A DNA stretch of 64,000 bases from the NCBI RefSeq assembly GCF_036898095.1, contig NC_090729.1:63517132-63581131 (forward strand). Reading direction: 5' to 3'. Below, one piece after another: positions 10,932 through 20,920 of this stretch (its first letter is position 1; each line of letters opens with the position of its first letter). The stretch comes from Palaemon carinicauda (Eukaryota; Arthropoda; Malacostraca; Decapoda; Palaemonidae). The notes below the pieces were generated by a model. The model searched no databases. It worked only from the letters and a program-made list of their open reading frames with translations, and was not told the DNA's origin. A program made the translations under genes and the position numbers.

Positions 10932-11745
10932 TGTGGTGAAATTTCACTGGTTTACCAAATCAGCCCGATGTACTGGGCGGATCGCAAGGCCTTGAAGAGG
11001 CAATACTCCTCAAAACCCATCAGGAGATAACTAAAATAAAGCTATAAAATTTACAATTTTATTACAAAAATAAACTCTAATACAAGACAAACATCCTTAA
11101 TCATTCACAAGAATTAACGAAAAAACAAGGCTGACTCTTTGTAATGTAACACGTGCTCTTCAAGCACAAAGTCCACACCGGACTCATTAACAAACTGAAA
11201 ATAGTGCCAATCCGAATTCAATGCACAACGAATCACACACCAAATATCCCTATTCTTATTTAACTAAGGATTCAGATCCCCAATCACAAGGATCTCTACG
11301 TTAAACTACGATATAAAAACTAAACGTCTTGCACACAAACTTATACTACAACCAACCTGGTATACGATGTAGAGATGAGAGAACAATTAAAATAAGGACT
11401 TACTTCGACTGAGCACGTCGGATCAAAGAGGCAGAGCTGGTCTCTGCACCCCCCAACGTCACCTTGTTCCCGCATTTTTTTCTGAACCTAAATTTCTAGA
11501 TGGGATTTTTTCATCATGTTACAATAAAATGACATTAAATTTCTTAATCATGAATTACAAATGGTCAATTTCTTTAGCCTCAGCGCCTCCCCTACCAGGC
11601 GGTTGCTCTTTTTGGTTCTAAAACATTCTCGTCTTGAACCACATTCATTCGCCCGCGAGTTCTCTCAACCCTCCCTCCAATTTGACGTAACGTAGGTGGA
11701 GTTAAATAGCGGGAATTTCGAGTGATCAGTTCGAAATTCCCGACA
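10932..11745 (-). repeat. BEL/Pao 5' LTR (814 bp)
   Basis: Pairs with 3691-4504. The terminal palindrome here has one mismatch (10935-10948), while the inner 12-bp inverted repeat (11710-11721 with 11731-11742) is intact. Followed by TTCTA, the probable right target duplication. Confidence 0.93.
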
Positions 11746-11843
11746 TTCTAGATGAGATATAGAGCCCATGAGTGAGATGGATTTAGTAAAGAAAACTAAA
11801 TTAGGCATATAAATAATTTAGTCACATGTGGAGTATTTGAGGT

Positions 11844-12177
11844 TGTAAGGACAGTGAGACAAGCGTCACCAAGATCAACTGATACTTTATTCAAATGTAC
11901 ATGGGAGTATATTACATGGTGCGGACGGAAAGGTAGGATGGCGCTGGCGCCAAATCAGATTGAATTGCCCGCCAAAATATATGTGTTTTCTTACACTTAC
12001 AAATATACGAATTATGAGTTAACAGAAACATATAATGAAATGATACATATGTCGAAATGTAGCTCTGATAGAGCGGAATACATATACATGGGAAACCACG
12101 GTGTTGCGAAAGGAGAATTCAAATAAATAAACAGTTTATTGATTATCTGGACGACGAAGGGAGCGGTGTCCTTACAA
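11844..12177 (-). repeat. Gypsy copy 1, 3' LTR
   Basis: TG...CA, 334 bp; partner 16362-16694. About 12 differences by eye. Confidence 0.9.
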
Positions 12178-12179
12178 GT

Positions 12180-12196
12180 ACTCCCCCCCCCCAAGA
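12180..12196 (-). promoter_or_regulatory. Gypsy copy 1 polypurine tract
   Basis: The minus strand has a run of about 11 G followed by AG, ending three or so bases from the 3' LTR. Typical plus-strand primer position. Confidence 0.7.
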
Positions 12197-12246
12197 CATC
12201 GGGCGGCATAGAGGGCTGATGATCAATCTTCGTATCTTTTCGGGCG

Positions 12247-13644
12247 TCAGAGGGTTCCTCTTGTTTTTGAATGGAGGGGCGCGCCGGTGGTCGGCGTAAG
12301 GATCTCTTCCTCTTGTCGTCGTTTGATGATTTCTCTTTCGTTGGGCGCCTTGTTTTGGGGTGGAACTCTGCATCTGCCAGGTCCGGCGGAGGCAGTCTCG
12401 CTTCCTTCGAGAAACGCTGGTTTCACGCGGTCTATTGAGACCCAGTCCTCTTGGCCATGGATGTCAAGAAGGAAGGCTTTCGTTGTCTTCTTAATTACCC
12501 GGTAGGGGCCTCGATAAGGTTTAGTTAGTGGTTGTCGATAAGCGTTGACACGGACGAAAACGTACCCGCAGTCATCCAGGTTTTTTGGCTTGAAGTGCTT
12601 GGTTCTGTCCTGGTAAGTTTTGAGACATGGCCTGAACTTCCTGGCGATGTCCCTTAGGTGATCCAGCTGCGTGTCGTCGGTTGATGAGGAAAAGAATTCG
12701 CCAGGAACTGCGAGTGCCTCCCCGTAAACCTTTTCGGCGGGCGAAGGTTCGCCGTCTACGCGAGGGGCGGTGCGAAGGCCGAGGAATACCCAAGGAAGTC
12801 GTGATTTCCAGTCCCCGTCGGTGCAGCTCGCCATCAGGGACACCTTGAGGGCGCGGTGAGTTCTTTCGACCATGCCGTTCGCCGCGGGGTTGTATGCCGT
12901 GGTGCTGTGGAGCGTCGTCCCCATTAGGTTCGCCAAAGCGAGCCATATTTCTGAGAGGAAAGCGGGGCCTCTGTCTGTCGTGATGTCGTCAGGAACGCCA
13001 AACCTGCTCACCCACCTTGACAAGAGGGCTTCGGCGCATGCTTGAATCGTAGCTTCGGTCATCGGCGATGCCTCCAACCACCTCGTGGAGTGATCGATGA
13101 TCGATGATCGTAAGCAGGTAGCGAGCAGATCCAGAAGGGGGCAATGGTCCCACGACGTCGATGTGTATGTGACCGAAACGTCTTTTTGGCTGGGGAAAAT
13201 CGCCTACCCCCGATTTGGTGTGACAGCTGACTTTGCTTGACTGGTAGTTGATGCATGACTTCACCCATTCCCGGGCGTCCTTTTTTTATCCCTGGCCAGA
13301 CAAACTTTTCAGACAGAAGGCGAGCGGTGGTGCGTCCTAAGGGGTGTGAGAGTCCATGGATGAAATCGAATATTTTCCTTCTGCTGGAGGCTGGTATCCA
13401 GGGGCATGAGCAGCCGGTGCTGGTGTCGCAAAGAATAGTTACTCCTGCTGGTCCGAGGGGAATCGCACTTATCTTGAGCGCGGATGGCCCCGTCAGGTAA
13501 TCCTGTGATTCTTGGTCGGTGCGTTGTTCGGTTGCGAGATTGGCGTAGTCGATTCCCAGAGTGGATTGCGTCAATTTCAATCCTTGAAAGGGCGTCCGCG
13601 ACTGGGTTTTTCTTTCCTGGGACGTAACGTATGGTGCACCCGAA
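12247..13644 (-). pseudogene. Gypsy copy 1 integrase
   Basis: Three frames cover one integrase. The H2C2 region (IFDFIHGLSHPLGRTTARLL...) is in frame to about 13270. A run of seven A there shifts the frame into the CINYQSSKVS...HIDVVGPLPPSG part (first catalytic Asp). Near 13095-13115 an extra 7 bases (tandem ATCGATC) shift it again into MEASPMTEATIQ...ITTDRGPAF (second Asp) and ANGMVERTHRALK (Glu). The C-terminal part ends QEDWVSIDRVKPAFLEGSE with a Pro/Arg-rich tail and TGA at 12247-12249. All three DDE residues persist. No chromodomain seen. Confidence 0.87.
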
Positions 13645-14877
13645 TTAGGCGATTGATGCGAGATGACGTTGTTGTCGAGAGGACCATGCGTCTGTCGATT
13701 TCGTGAAAGAGTTTACGAGGGGTTGATGGCCCGTCGCGATTGTGAAGGGAGTGCCCTCCAAGATGTGCCTGAAGTGGCGGACGGCGAGGAGTTCCCTATC
13801 GAAGGTGATATATCTTGTTTCGGCGGGTTTCAATTTTTTGCTGAAGAATGCCAGCGGTCGAGGAGAACCATCGACGAGTTGCTCCAGCACAGCCCCACAG
13901 GCGACGTTGCTGGCGTCGGTCGTTAGTCGCAGGGACGCGTTGTCGTCCAAATGAGCCAGGGTGGTGGCATTCGCGAGGGCATCCTTCATCCGGACGAATG
14001 CCTGTTGCTGGGGCAAACCCCACTCGAGTTTTTTTGCTTTTCCTTTCAGGACGTTGTCGAGGGGTGACAGGGTTTGTGCGATGTTGGGGATGAAGCGCCT
14101 GTAGTAATTGACCATCCCCAGGAACTCCTGAAGTTGGCGGATGGTCGTAGGTATCGGGAATTTTCTGATGGCGTCAACCTTTGTTGTCATGGGTTTTACC
14201 CCGCATGAGGATATGCGGTGTCCAAGGAAATCCACTCCTTCCGCACCGAACGTGCATTTGTCGAAACGTACGACCAGGCCGTTCTCTTGTAGGCGTTTGA
14301 GGACGGTGCGGACGTGCCTCCGGTGTTCCTACTTGGTTTTCGAGAATATCAGGATGTCATCGACGTAGCAGACGCAGAAAGGTAGGTCACCCAGAATGCT
14401 ATCCATTTGTCTTTGGAAGGTCGCCCCGGCGTTGCGTAGACCGAAGGTTGAGTATGCGAAGGTGCAGGATCCAAACGGCGTTACAATTGCAGTTTTCGGG
14501 ATGTCTTCTGGAAATACGGGGACCTGGAAATAAGACTTGAGGATGTCCATCTTGGTAAAATACTTCGCGCTGTGCAACGCGTTTGTTGGGTCCTGCATGT
14601 TGGGCAAAGGGTAGTGATCGGGCGTTGTGATGAGGTTGAGGCGCCTGTAGTCGCCGCAAGGTCTCCAGGACCCGTCCGGCTTTTTTACCATGTGTAGGGG
14701 TGATGCCCAGGGGCTCTATGCTTTCTTACAGATACCCATGCGTTCCATGTCCTCGAAATCGCGTTTGGCATCCTTCAGTTTCTGGGGCGGGAGGCGGCGG
14801 AATTTGGCGTGAGTGGGAGGTCCTATCGTTGTGATGTGGTGGTAGATCCCATGCTTGGACGGGGAACCTGGCGAGTG
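13645..14877 (-). pseudogene. Gypsy copy 1 reverse transcriptase and RNase H
   Basis: RT block 14691-14329: MVKKPDGSWRPCGDYRRLN, TKMDILKSYFQVPV (Asp), FGLRNAGATFQRQMD, CVCYVDDILIFS (YVDD intact). A TAG at 14329-14331 interrupts, then thumb and RNase H follow in the same frame (MDFLGHRISSCGVKP..., LTTDASNVACGAVLE). An upstream part (14877-14692) has another TAG near 14719 just before SPWASPLHMVKK. In RNase H the third metal-binding position reads ATGHQPL where relatives have ATDHQPL, and a few residues are missing between ELLAV and RHFRH. Both argue that the domain is dead. Confidence 0.87.
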
Positions 14878-15363
14878 TCAGAGCTCGGGCTTGAAAACCT
14901 CGGGAAATTCTCGTTGGAGGTCGGCGTAGGGGTGCGTCGTTACGGCGGATACGGACATTGTTGCAGGGCTGTGTTCTAGGGCGCGGGACTGGGAGGTTCC
15001 AGTGTCGATGAGACGTTTGTTAGTGACATCGACGAGGAGTCCGTGGTGGGCGAGGAAATCCGCACCGAGGAGGGGGCGATTGACGTCAGTGATAGCGAAG
15101 GGCCAAGAATACGAACGGCCCATGATAGATATCTTGAGGGTCTTGATCCCATAGCACCATATGGGAGATCCGTTGGCGGCGATGAGTGAGGGAGCGTTTT
15201 TGTCGGGACCACAGTCTAGGTCGGACTTGGAAGGTGGGAACGTTGACTGCATTGCGCCGGTGTCTACCATGAGTCTACGGTTGGAAACGGTATCGAGAAT
15301 ATAGAAACCATTCTTGTTTTGGTTAACTGCGGCTGCGATGGTGGCAGGTGGATGCTTCTGGCG
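14878..15363 (-). pseudogene. Gypsy copy 1 protease
   Basis: In the gag frame, immediately after the TGA at 15364-15366. Contains LMVDTGAMQS (DTG active site), SLIAANGSPIWCYG and LLGADFLAHHGLLVD (second conserved block). Ends at TGA 14878-14880, where relatives continue with Arg, so a CGA to TGA change is likely. Followed in frame by the RT N-terminus. Confidence 0.85.
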
Positions 15364-16209
15364 TCATCTTCTAGGGAAACTGCATGGTGCTCTACATTTC
15401 TTGGCGTCGCTGCCGAACTGTTGGTGGTAGAAGCACCAAGCTGGGTTAGTCCTAGGGTTCGGTCGTGTTGGTTGCAGTGGTTTCTTTCTTGATAGAACGT
15501 TGATCTCGTCGTCCTCAGGGGCCGTTGCCGAGGAGTCTATGGAAGAGCAGCTGCTGAAGGAGGAGAACGAAGGCGGTGTTGACGATGATGCTCCGAGGAG
15601 AGATGCTTTGGAGGCCTCGTGGAGCTTCTGAGCCTTCGACAGGAGTTCGTTCATCGGGAGCGTGTCGGCGTCTGTCAATTGGGCCCTTACGTCCTGTGGT
15701 AGGCGTCGAAGAAAGATCTCGCGAGATAAGTTAATCTCACGTCGTCGGCCGTTGCTGTCTGTTTCGGGGAGCATAAGCAGGCCGGATAACTCGTCCCACG
15801 CCTCAACAGGAGAGGTGTCACCCATGGGCTTGCCAGCGAGGTCCAGGACTTTCTGTGCCCTTGCTGAGACGGAGAGGGAGTAGATACCGATGAGTTTCGT
15901 TCTCAGGTCGTCGTATGAAACTTGGCCGGCCTGTGCGTCGAGCCATGGGGAAATCTTGTTGAATACCTCTTCAGGTATGGAGGTGAGAACGATGTCAGCC
16001 TTGGCGCAGGAGTCGCTGAGTCTAGCGACGCGGAAGAGTACGTCTGCTCTCAGGAACCAGGAAGCGGTGTTGTGTTGAGAAAAGGGCGACAGTTTGACTT
16101 TGGGCGTGGAGGCGAGGCCGATGGGTGCGATGGGCGTGTTGCTTCCTGTATCGTGGCCAGATGACGAGTCGGCGAAGAGGTGGGAAGTTGATATGTCGGT
16201 TAAGCTCAT
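15364..16209 (-). CDS. Gypsy copy 1 gag (intact)
   Basis: 281 residues from an ATG at 16207-16209, MSLTDISTSHLF. The capsid-like core begins VKLSPFSQHNTASWFLRADVLF and continues through LRTKLIGIYSLSVSARAQKVLDLAG to FLRRLPQDVRAQLTDAD. A Ser-rich linker follows. The C-terminal box is CFYHQQFGSDAKKCRAPC, a CX2HX9CX3C arrangement instead of the usual CCHC, as described for CsRn1-clade gags. TGA at 15364-15366 directly follows SFPRR, at the same place where copy 2 ends gag. Whether it is a natural leaky terminator or a CGA to TGA mutation cannot be told from this copy. Confidence 0.88.
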   Translation of the reverse strand: MSLTDISTSHLFADSSSGHDTGSNTPIAPIGLASTPKVKLSPFSQHNTASWFLRADVLFRVARLSDSCAKADIVLTSIPEEVFNKISPWLDAQAGQVSYDDLRTKLIGIYSLSVSARAQKVLDLAGKPMGDTSPVEAWDELSGLLMLPETDSNGRRREINLSREIFLRRLPQDVRAQLTDADTLPMNELLSKAQKLHEASKASLLGASSSTPPSFSSFSSCSSIDSSATAPEDDEINVLSRKKPLQPTRPNPRTNPAWCFYHQQFGSDAKKCRAPCSFPRR

Positions 16210-16341
16210 CCTACTGCCTTACATGCACCGAAGTGTGGGAGAACCAAAGGCAAGCTCACGCCTAAGGTAACGGAGTATAGAGAAGGTAGCACGGTCGTAA
16301 TAAGTCCGTTAATGGCAAGGCCAAAACCGCTGATGCTACTT

Positions 16342-16359
16342 TCAACTCCGGGGTCACCA
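16342..16359 (-). promoter_or_regulatory. Gypsy copy 1 primer binding site (tRNA-Trp-like)
   Basis: The minus strand reads TGGTGACCCCGGAGTTGA two bases from the 5' LTR. The first 11 bases equal the complement of the conserved tRNA-Trp 3' end; the rest diverges. Confidence 0.75.
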
Positions 16360-16361
16360 GT

Positions 16362-16694
16362 TGTAAGGACAGTGAGACAAGCGTCACCAAGATCAACTGA
16401 TACTTTATTCAAATGTGCATGGGAGTATATTACAAGGTGCGGACGGAAAGGTAGGATGGCGCTGGCGCCAAATCAGATTGAATTGCCCGCCAAAATATAT
16501 GTGTTTTCTTACACTTACAAATATACGAATTATGAGTTAACAGAAACATGTAATGAAACGATACATATGTCAAAATGTAGCTCTGATAGAGCGGAATACA
16601 TATACATGGGAAACTATGGTGTGGCGAAAGGAGAATTCAAATAAATAAACAGTTTGTTGATTTTTTGGACGACGAAGGGAGCGGTGTCCTTACA
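16362..16694 (-). repeat. Gypsy copy 1, 5' LTR
   Basis: 333 bp, TGTAAGGACA...TGTCCTTACA; partner 11844-12177. Confidence 0.9.
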
Positions 16695-16762
16695 TCCCGA
16701 AAACTGCCATTGTAACGCCGTTTTGATCTTTCCGTAGCATTGTTAACGCTAGCAATGCCAGC

Positions 16763-16810
16763 GCAACGTTGGTAACGTTGCGTAACTTTGGTAATGTTGC
16801 GTAACATTAC
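16763..16810. repeat. Pair of adjacent perfect hairpins
   Basis: GCAACGTT-GGT-AACGTTGC (16763-16781) is followed by GTAATGTT-GCGT-AACATTAC (16791-16810). Each has an 8-bp perfect stem, and the two units are similar to each other. It lies 70 bp outside the first Gypsy element. Confidence 0.75.
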
Positions 16811-16949
16811 TAATGTTATCGTTCTCAGTACATACTTGAGTGAAGTGACACGGACTTTGAACAAGTCATTATATATAAACATTTTAACAGAATATATATA
16901 ACAAAAGACATTATACATAAACAATTTAACATAAAATATATATTTTCCT

Positions 16950-17122
16950 GTAGAAAATAACTAGAAAATAACGGGATTTAACCGGTTTTGACCTTCATTC
17001 CATCCGTAATAACAACAACCAGCTCGGATACTTAAAGTTAGTGGAATTGGTTGTTCTGTTTGTTTGCAGTTGAAATGAAGGTCAAATTTGGTCAAATCAC
17101 GTTATTTACTATAGGAAAACGT
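16950..17122. mobile_element. Small inverted-repeat element (MITE-like)
   Basis: The left arm (about 16950-17005: TTTTCCTGTAG, AAATAACGGGATTTAACC, TTTGACCTTCATT) is an imperfect inverted copy of the right arm (about 17072-17122: AATGAAGGTCAAATTTGG, CAAATCACGTTATTT, CTATAGGAAAA). There is no coding capacity in the roughly 65-bp centre. The left arm appears to carry an extra 11 bases. The target duplication was not resolved. Confidence 0.55.
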
Positions 17123-18343
17123 ATTTTCTGTTCGAAATGAGAATCTATAATACAGTAAAACTTTACCTAATTACTTTTGTTTCAAACGTCTTTACAAGTT
17201 GAAAAATAGTTTCAGAAAAATACCATAACTAAGATAATTCCAATCAGGATACACCCCAATCACATCAGGAACACCTTATGTTTTCTTATGTTGGGTTTTA
17301 TGAATCTTATTTTGAACAAACTTAGCTGCATAGTGTACGGAACTATAACACTGACTCAACAAGCGGAATTAGTTCTAAATCTAAAACAAAAGTTTAGCAA
17401 CGCTTTTCAGTACACCTTGTAGGGTTTACTGAAAACACTGGTATTTTTCCAAAATTTATCTTAATTATTATTCAGATTAATCTAGATTAATAAATGATCA
17501 GTTTCAGTTGGATGACTTGACCAACATGAGACAAATTATTCCCTCCCAATTAAAAAAAAAAAAACCTCTTAAGAGGAAACTGCATCTGGCATAATGATGA
17601 GACATATCATCATGCATTATCTTAATTACTGCTAATTCATCTTGCTTGGCTGCTTTTAACATATTAAAAAAAACAGTTAACTTTCCAAGTGTAACTTATA
17701 GTTTAAAAGCATTCAACATATAGATATCAAAGTATGCAATTATCTTTTTTATAGCCTTTAAAATCCCACTGCTTTGTAGCCTACTATAAGTAAAAAGTTT
17801 ATGGAACTAGAGTTTTTATGGATATATTCATCAGTAGTTATAACAATAATCATAATAGAAGTCATAATAATAATAATAATATTATTAAAACTGTTAGAGG
17901 ACCCCCTGTCTCCCATTACCAAGAGAAGCTCTGGTCGTAGCCTCTCTGCAATTGATAGAGGATCTCAATCTACCATTATTGAGAGAAGAAGAAATAAACA
18001 ATTAAAATAACATTGTAGGAACAATATCAACCTTAAAATAAATCTTCCATATATAAAGTATATAACATTAGATAAACGAGGCCGAGTACCAAGATAACAT
18101 GCCAGAGTGTGCCTTCAAGATTGATGTATTATATTATAGTTGATTATGCAGTATATATTTAATCTGTCATAGGCTACATATAATTTTTTTCATAATGGTT
18201 AATGAAAACATATCAGAAATAATACCTATTTAATGTTTTAATAGTTATATATGAGGAGAAATTCCGTATGTGAAGTATTCATGATTCTTTTTCTAGTATT
18301 TAAATATATCTTTGTAATAGGTCCTTCACTTTTCCAAGATTCA
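17123..18343. other. AT-rich stretch without recognisable gene
   Basis: Short ORFs only (such as 17801-18010 and 18251-18511), with strongly AT-driven composition and no family signature. Confidence 0.45.
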
Positions 18344-19223
18344 TTTTTACGGGCTGTCCAGCGACAAGAGCCCATATCCTCCTATAGGCATGGCATTCTA
18401 CATCATCATCAGATTACATTCAATAACGTGAATTTACATATGCACTTTTTTGTGGAGTACAAATTAAGTTCTGCTCCTAACAATACTTATTGCTGCATCA
18501 CTTCACTGTGATCTCCTTTAGCACCCTTAAGTGACACATACCCAAACAACATATGTGCTACCTTACCAGAGCTGACATTCGAGCATGTGTTGTGTGGCCT
18601 TTACCTGCAATGGGTCTGCATTTTAGTTTTTAACTTAGATTAGAAAAAAAAAATTCCTTAAATTTTTTCCTTACTCACTTAAAACCATATTATCCTTTAG
18701 AAATTTAAAAACTATAGTAAAAAAGGCAATAGGTCTAGTTTGTGGGAATAACTTTTCTTTGCTCGCCAATCCATTGTTTTATCTTCTTTCCCCTGCTTTT
18801 GCTTTTGCAATCTCATTACATGTCCATTTCTTTTTCTTGATGTTTGAATACCCTCTACTTTAGTTTATTCTCTTCGTATCCATGTTGCTCTTTTAGTGTC
18901 TCCTATCATTAGTCTTTCTATAGCTTTTTGAGTTATAACTAGTTCGTGTAGTAGGCTTTAGTAAGGCTCAGTGTTTTTGATACATATGTTAATACAGGTA
19001 GAACTATTTCCTTAGATAGTTTACATTTTCTAGAGAAAGTGGTATTTTATATTTCATAATCCCATTTTGTTTACAAAGCTTATTTCTTAACCTTGTCAAA
19101 GTCCTCAAGGCATGTTTCAGATAATGCTAATATGTCAAAATATTTTTCATTTATCAATCAGAAATGTTTTGTTCCCAACAGACTGAATATTTCCTTACAA
19201 ACTATTCATAACATCCATAATAC
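18344..19223 (-). mobile_element. RTE-like LINE, 3' part (copy A, left of nested Gypsy)
   Basis: The reverse complement aligns along its length with the plus-strand copy at 56849-57690. It covers the RT-thumb/C-terminal region (LPVLTYVSKTLSLTK-like, then ERLMIG..KRATWI...TKVEGIQTSRK, then the GH..R block) and the 3' non-coding tail. The frame is broken by stops. The tail ends in a short hairpin motif at 18344-18385 (ACGGGCT...AGCCCAT on +), also seen near 49438 and 58968. Its 5' continuation is 23656-23850, separated by the Gypsy element at 19224-23655. Confidence 0.75.
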
Positions 19224-19477
19224 TGTGACGGCGCCGAGTAAGGGTGTGAACTCAAAGGCAGATTGGAAACGACTGAGTTATTTTATTGTGGAACACTCTC
19301 CTTATATACAAAACCTCAAGGCAACAGGACATAACAAGTTCACAAGACAGACAATATTACAGAGGAAAAACCAGACAGGAATTTTCATGTTCGTTTTAGT
19401 GCGAGGGAAGAGCGAAGATACAAGCATAATATATACAAAAGGAATTATGTACAATTGTGTGAAACACGGTTGGTACA
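19224..19477 (-). repeat. Gypsy copy 2, 3' LTR
   Basis: TGTGACGGCG...GGTTGGTACA, 254 bp; partner 23403-23655. Confidence 0.92.
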
Positions 19478-19479
19478 TG

Positions 19480-19491
19480 GCTCCCCCCCTA
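19480..19491 (-). promoter_or_regulatory. Gypsy copy 2 polypurine tract
   Basis: AGGGGGGGAG on the minus strand, a few bases before the 3' LTR. Confidence 0.7.
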
Positions 19492-19511
19492 AAAATGACA
19501 TACTGTACATG

Positions 19512-20920
19512 TTAAATAGGGCGCCCTGATCTAGAGAGGGGAACTGTAGGCGGGTCATCTGGCAGAAGATAAGCAGGTTTTAGACGATCAATGGAGACCC
19601 AGTCTTCTTTGCCCCGAATGTTTAGGAGGAATGCTTTCGGACTGCGTCGGATCACAAGGAAAGGGCCAGTGTAAAGGGGCGTTAGTGGTGGCTTGCTAGT
19701 GTCGTTGCGCAGGAAGACGTGCGTTGCAGAGTGCAAGTCCGTTGGTATGTGATGCTTCGCTGGGGACTTGTAAGTCTGGCGGCACAGAGTAAATTTTCCC
19801 ACGACGTGACGTATGCTCTGGAGATCGTCGGAGGAGGTTGTAGAAGGAAAAAATTCGGCAGGGACGACCAACGGGTCGCCATACACCGTTTCAGCTACCG
19901 AGACGTCGAGGGCGTCTTTGGAAGTGGTCCTTAGTCCAAGGAGGACCCAGGGAAGTTGAGTAAACCAGTTGCAATCCTTGCAGCGGGACATCAAAGCTGC
20001 TTTGAGGGTGCGATGAAAACGTTCAATCATTCCATTGGCAGTGGGGTTGTAGGCCGTTGTCTGATGTAGGGTGATGCCCTGGAGATTCGCTAATGACGTC
20101 CATAATTGAGAGGTGAAAGTGGTTCCCCTGTCAGAAGTAATATGCTCAGGGATACCGAATCTTGAAATCCATCCGGAGAGTAAGGCAGATGTACATGAGG
20201 CGGACGTTGCAGTTTCCATGGGAATGGTTTCAGGCCAACGAGTGGAGCGGTCGATGACGGTAAACAGGTAACAATGTCCTTGTGATATGGGTAGGGGGCC
20301 TACAACGTCGACGTGAATGTGTGCAAAACGACGCTGAGGTTAAGGAAAGGTGCCCACTCCTGAATCCGTTTGTCGATGTACTTTGGAAGTTTGGCAAGAA
20401 GTACAGCCACGGACCCAATCCTTAGCATCCTTAGAAATGCCGTGCCAAATGAACTTTGCCTTCAGCAGCTGTGCAGTAGAACGGCACGAGGGATGTGAAA
20501 GGCCGTGGATGAAATCAAACACCTGTCGGCGCATGGGAGCAGGAATCCAAGGTCGCGGTCTACCAGTACTGACGACACAGAGGAGGGTGGTGTTGGAGTC
20601 TTCGAGGGGAAAATCCTCCCAACGGAGGGACGTGCAGGATGTCCTACAAGCTTGATACTCTGGATCCTGTCGTTGGGCTTCAGCCAGGGCGTTGTAATCC
20701 AATCCCAGTTGAACGGCAGCCAACGTGTTTCTTGACAGGGCATCGGCAATGGGATTCATTTTCCCAGGGACGTATTGGAGGGTGCAATTGTATTCAGCCA
20801 CGGCGGAGAGATGTCGGCGTTGACGGGCGGACCAGGCGTCAGACTGTCGAGTGAAGGCGTGCACCAGAGGCATGTGGTCTGTGCGAATGACAAGGGCGTA
20901 CCTTCTAAGAAATGGCGAAA
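19512..20920 (-). pseudogene. Gypsy copy 2 RNase H end and integrase
   Basis: One frame, with a single TAA at 20340-20342 that replaces a Gln codon (CAA to TAA is the simplest change). Order: VIRTDHMPLVHAFTR (end of RNase H), YVPGKMNPIADALSR, the H2C2 zinc region (FDFIHGLSHPSCRSTAQLL ... CTSCQTSKVH), HIHVDVVGPLP (first Asp), HITSDRGTTF (second Asp), NGMIERFHRTLK (Glu), and a C-terminus ending VSIDRLKPAYLLPDD and TAA at 19512-19514. The integrase is complete apart from the one nonsense codon. Confidence 0.9.

Larger units (their letters stand above)
3691..11745 (-). mobile_element. BEL/Pao LTR retrotransposon, nearly complete
   Basis: 8,055 bp from TG to CA, coding on the minus strand. Two 814-bp LTRs of equal length flank a primer binding site, a gag-protease-RT-RNase H frame, an integrase with the DUF5641-type tail, and a purine-rich tract. 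The LTRs differ at roughly 15-17 positions by eye (about 2%). Flanking pentamers are TTTTA (3686-3690) and TTCTA (11746-11750), a 5-bp target duplication with one mismatch. The coding region has two in-frame stops (10111-10113 TGA, 8899-8901 TAG) and two frameshifts (near 6843 and in a C7 tract near 6460), so this copy is probably not autonomous as assembled. Domain order PR-RT-RH-IN, the DUF1759-like gag and the YVDN RT box all fit BEL/Pao. Confidence 0.93.
11844..16694 (-). mobile_element. CsRn1-like Ty3/Gypsy element, copy 1
   Basis: 4,851 bp, coding on the minus strand. LTRs of 334 and 333 bp begin TGTAAGGACA and end TGTCCTTACA, a perfect 10-bp terminal inverted repeat. Gag carries a CX2HX9CX3C box, and the primer site begins TGGTGACCCCGG, matching the complement of the tRNA-Trp 3' end for its first 11 bases. 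Both are hallmarks of the CsRn1/Kabuki group. The reading frame has TGA codons at the gag-pol junction and after protease, two TAG codons in RT, an A7 frameshift and a 7-bp duplication in integrase. Flanks GAGGT and TCCCG do not match, so no target duplication is visible. Confidence 0.9.

Noticed and set aside
13300..13340. Frameshift signal in Gypsy copy 1 integrase (A7 run)
   Set aside because: It lies inside the integrase, not at a gag-pol border, and no downstream stem is evident; more likely a slip mutation or sequencing error.
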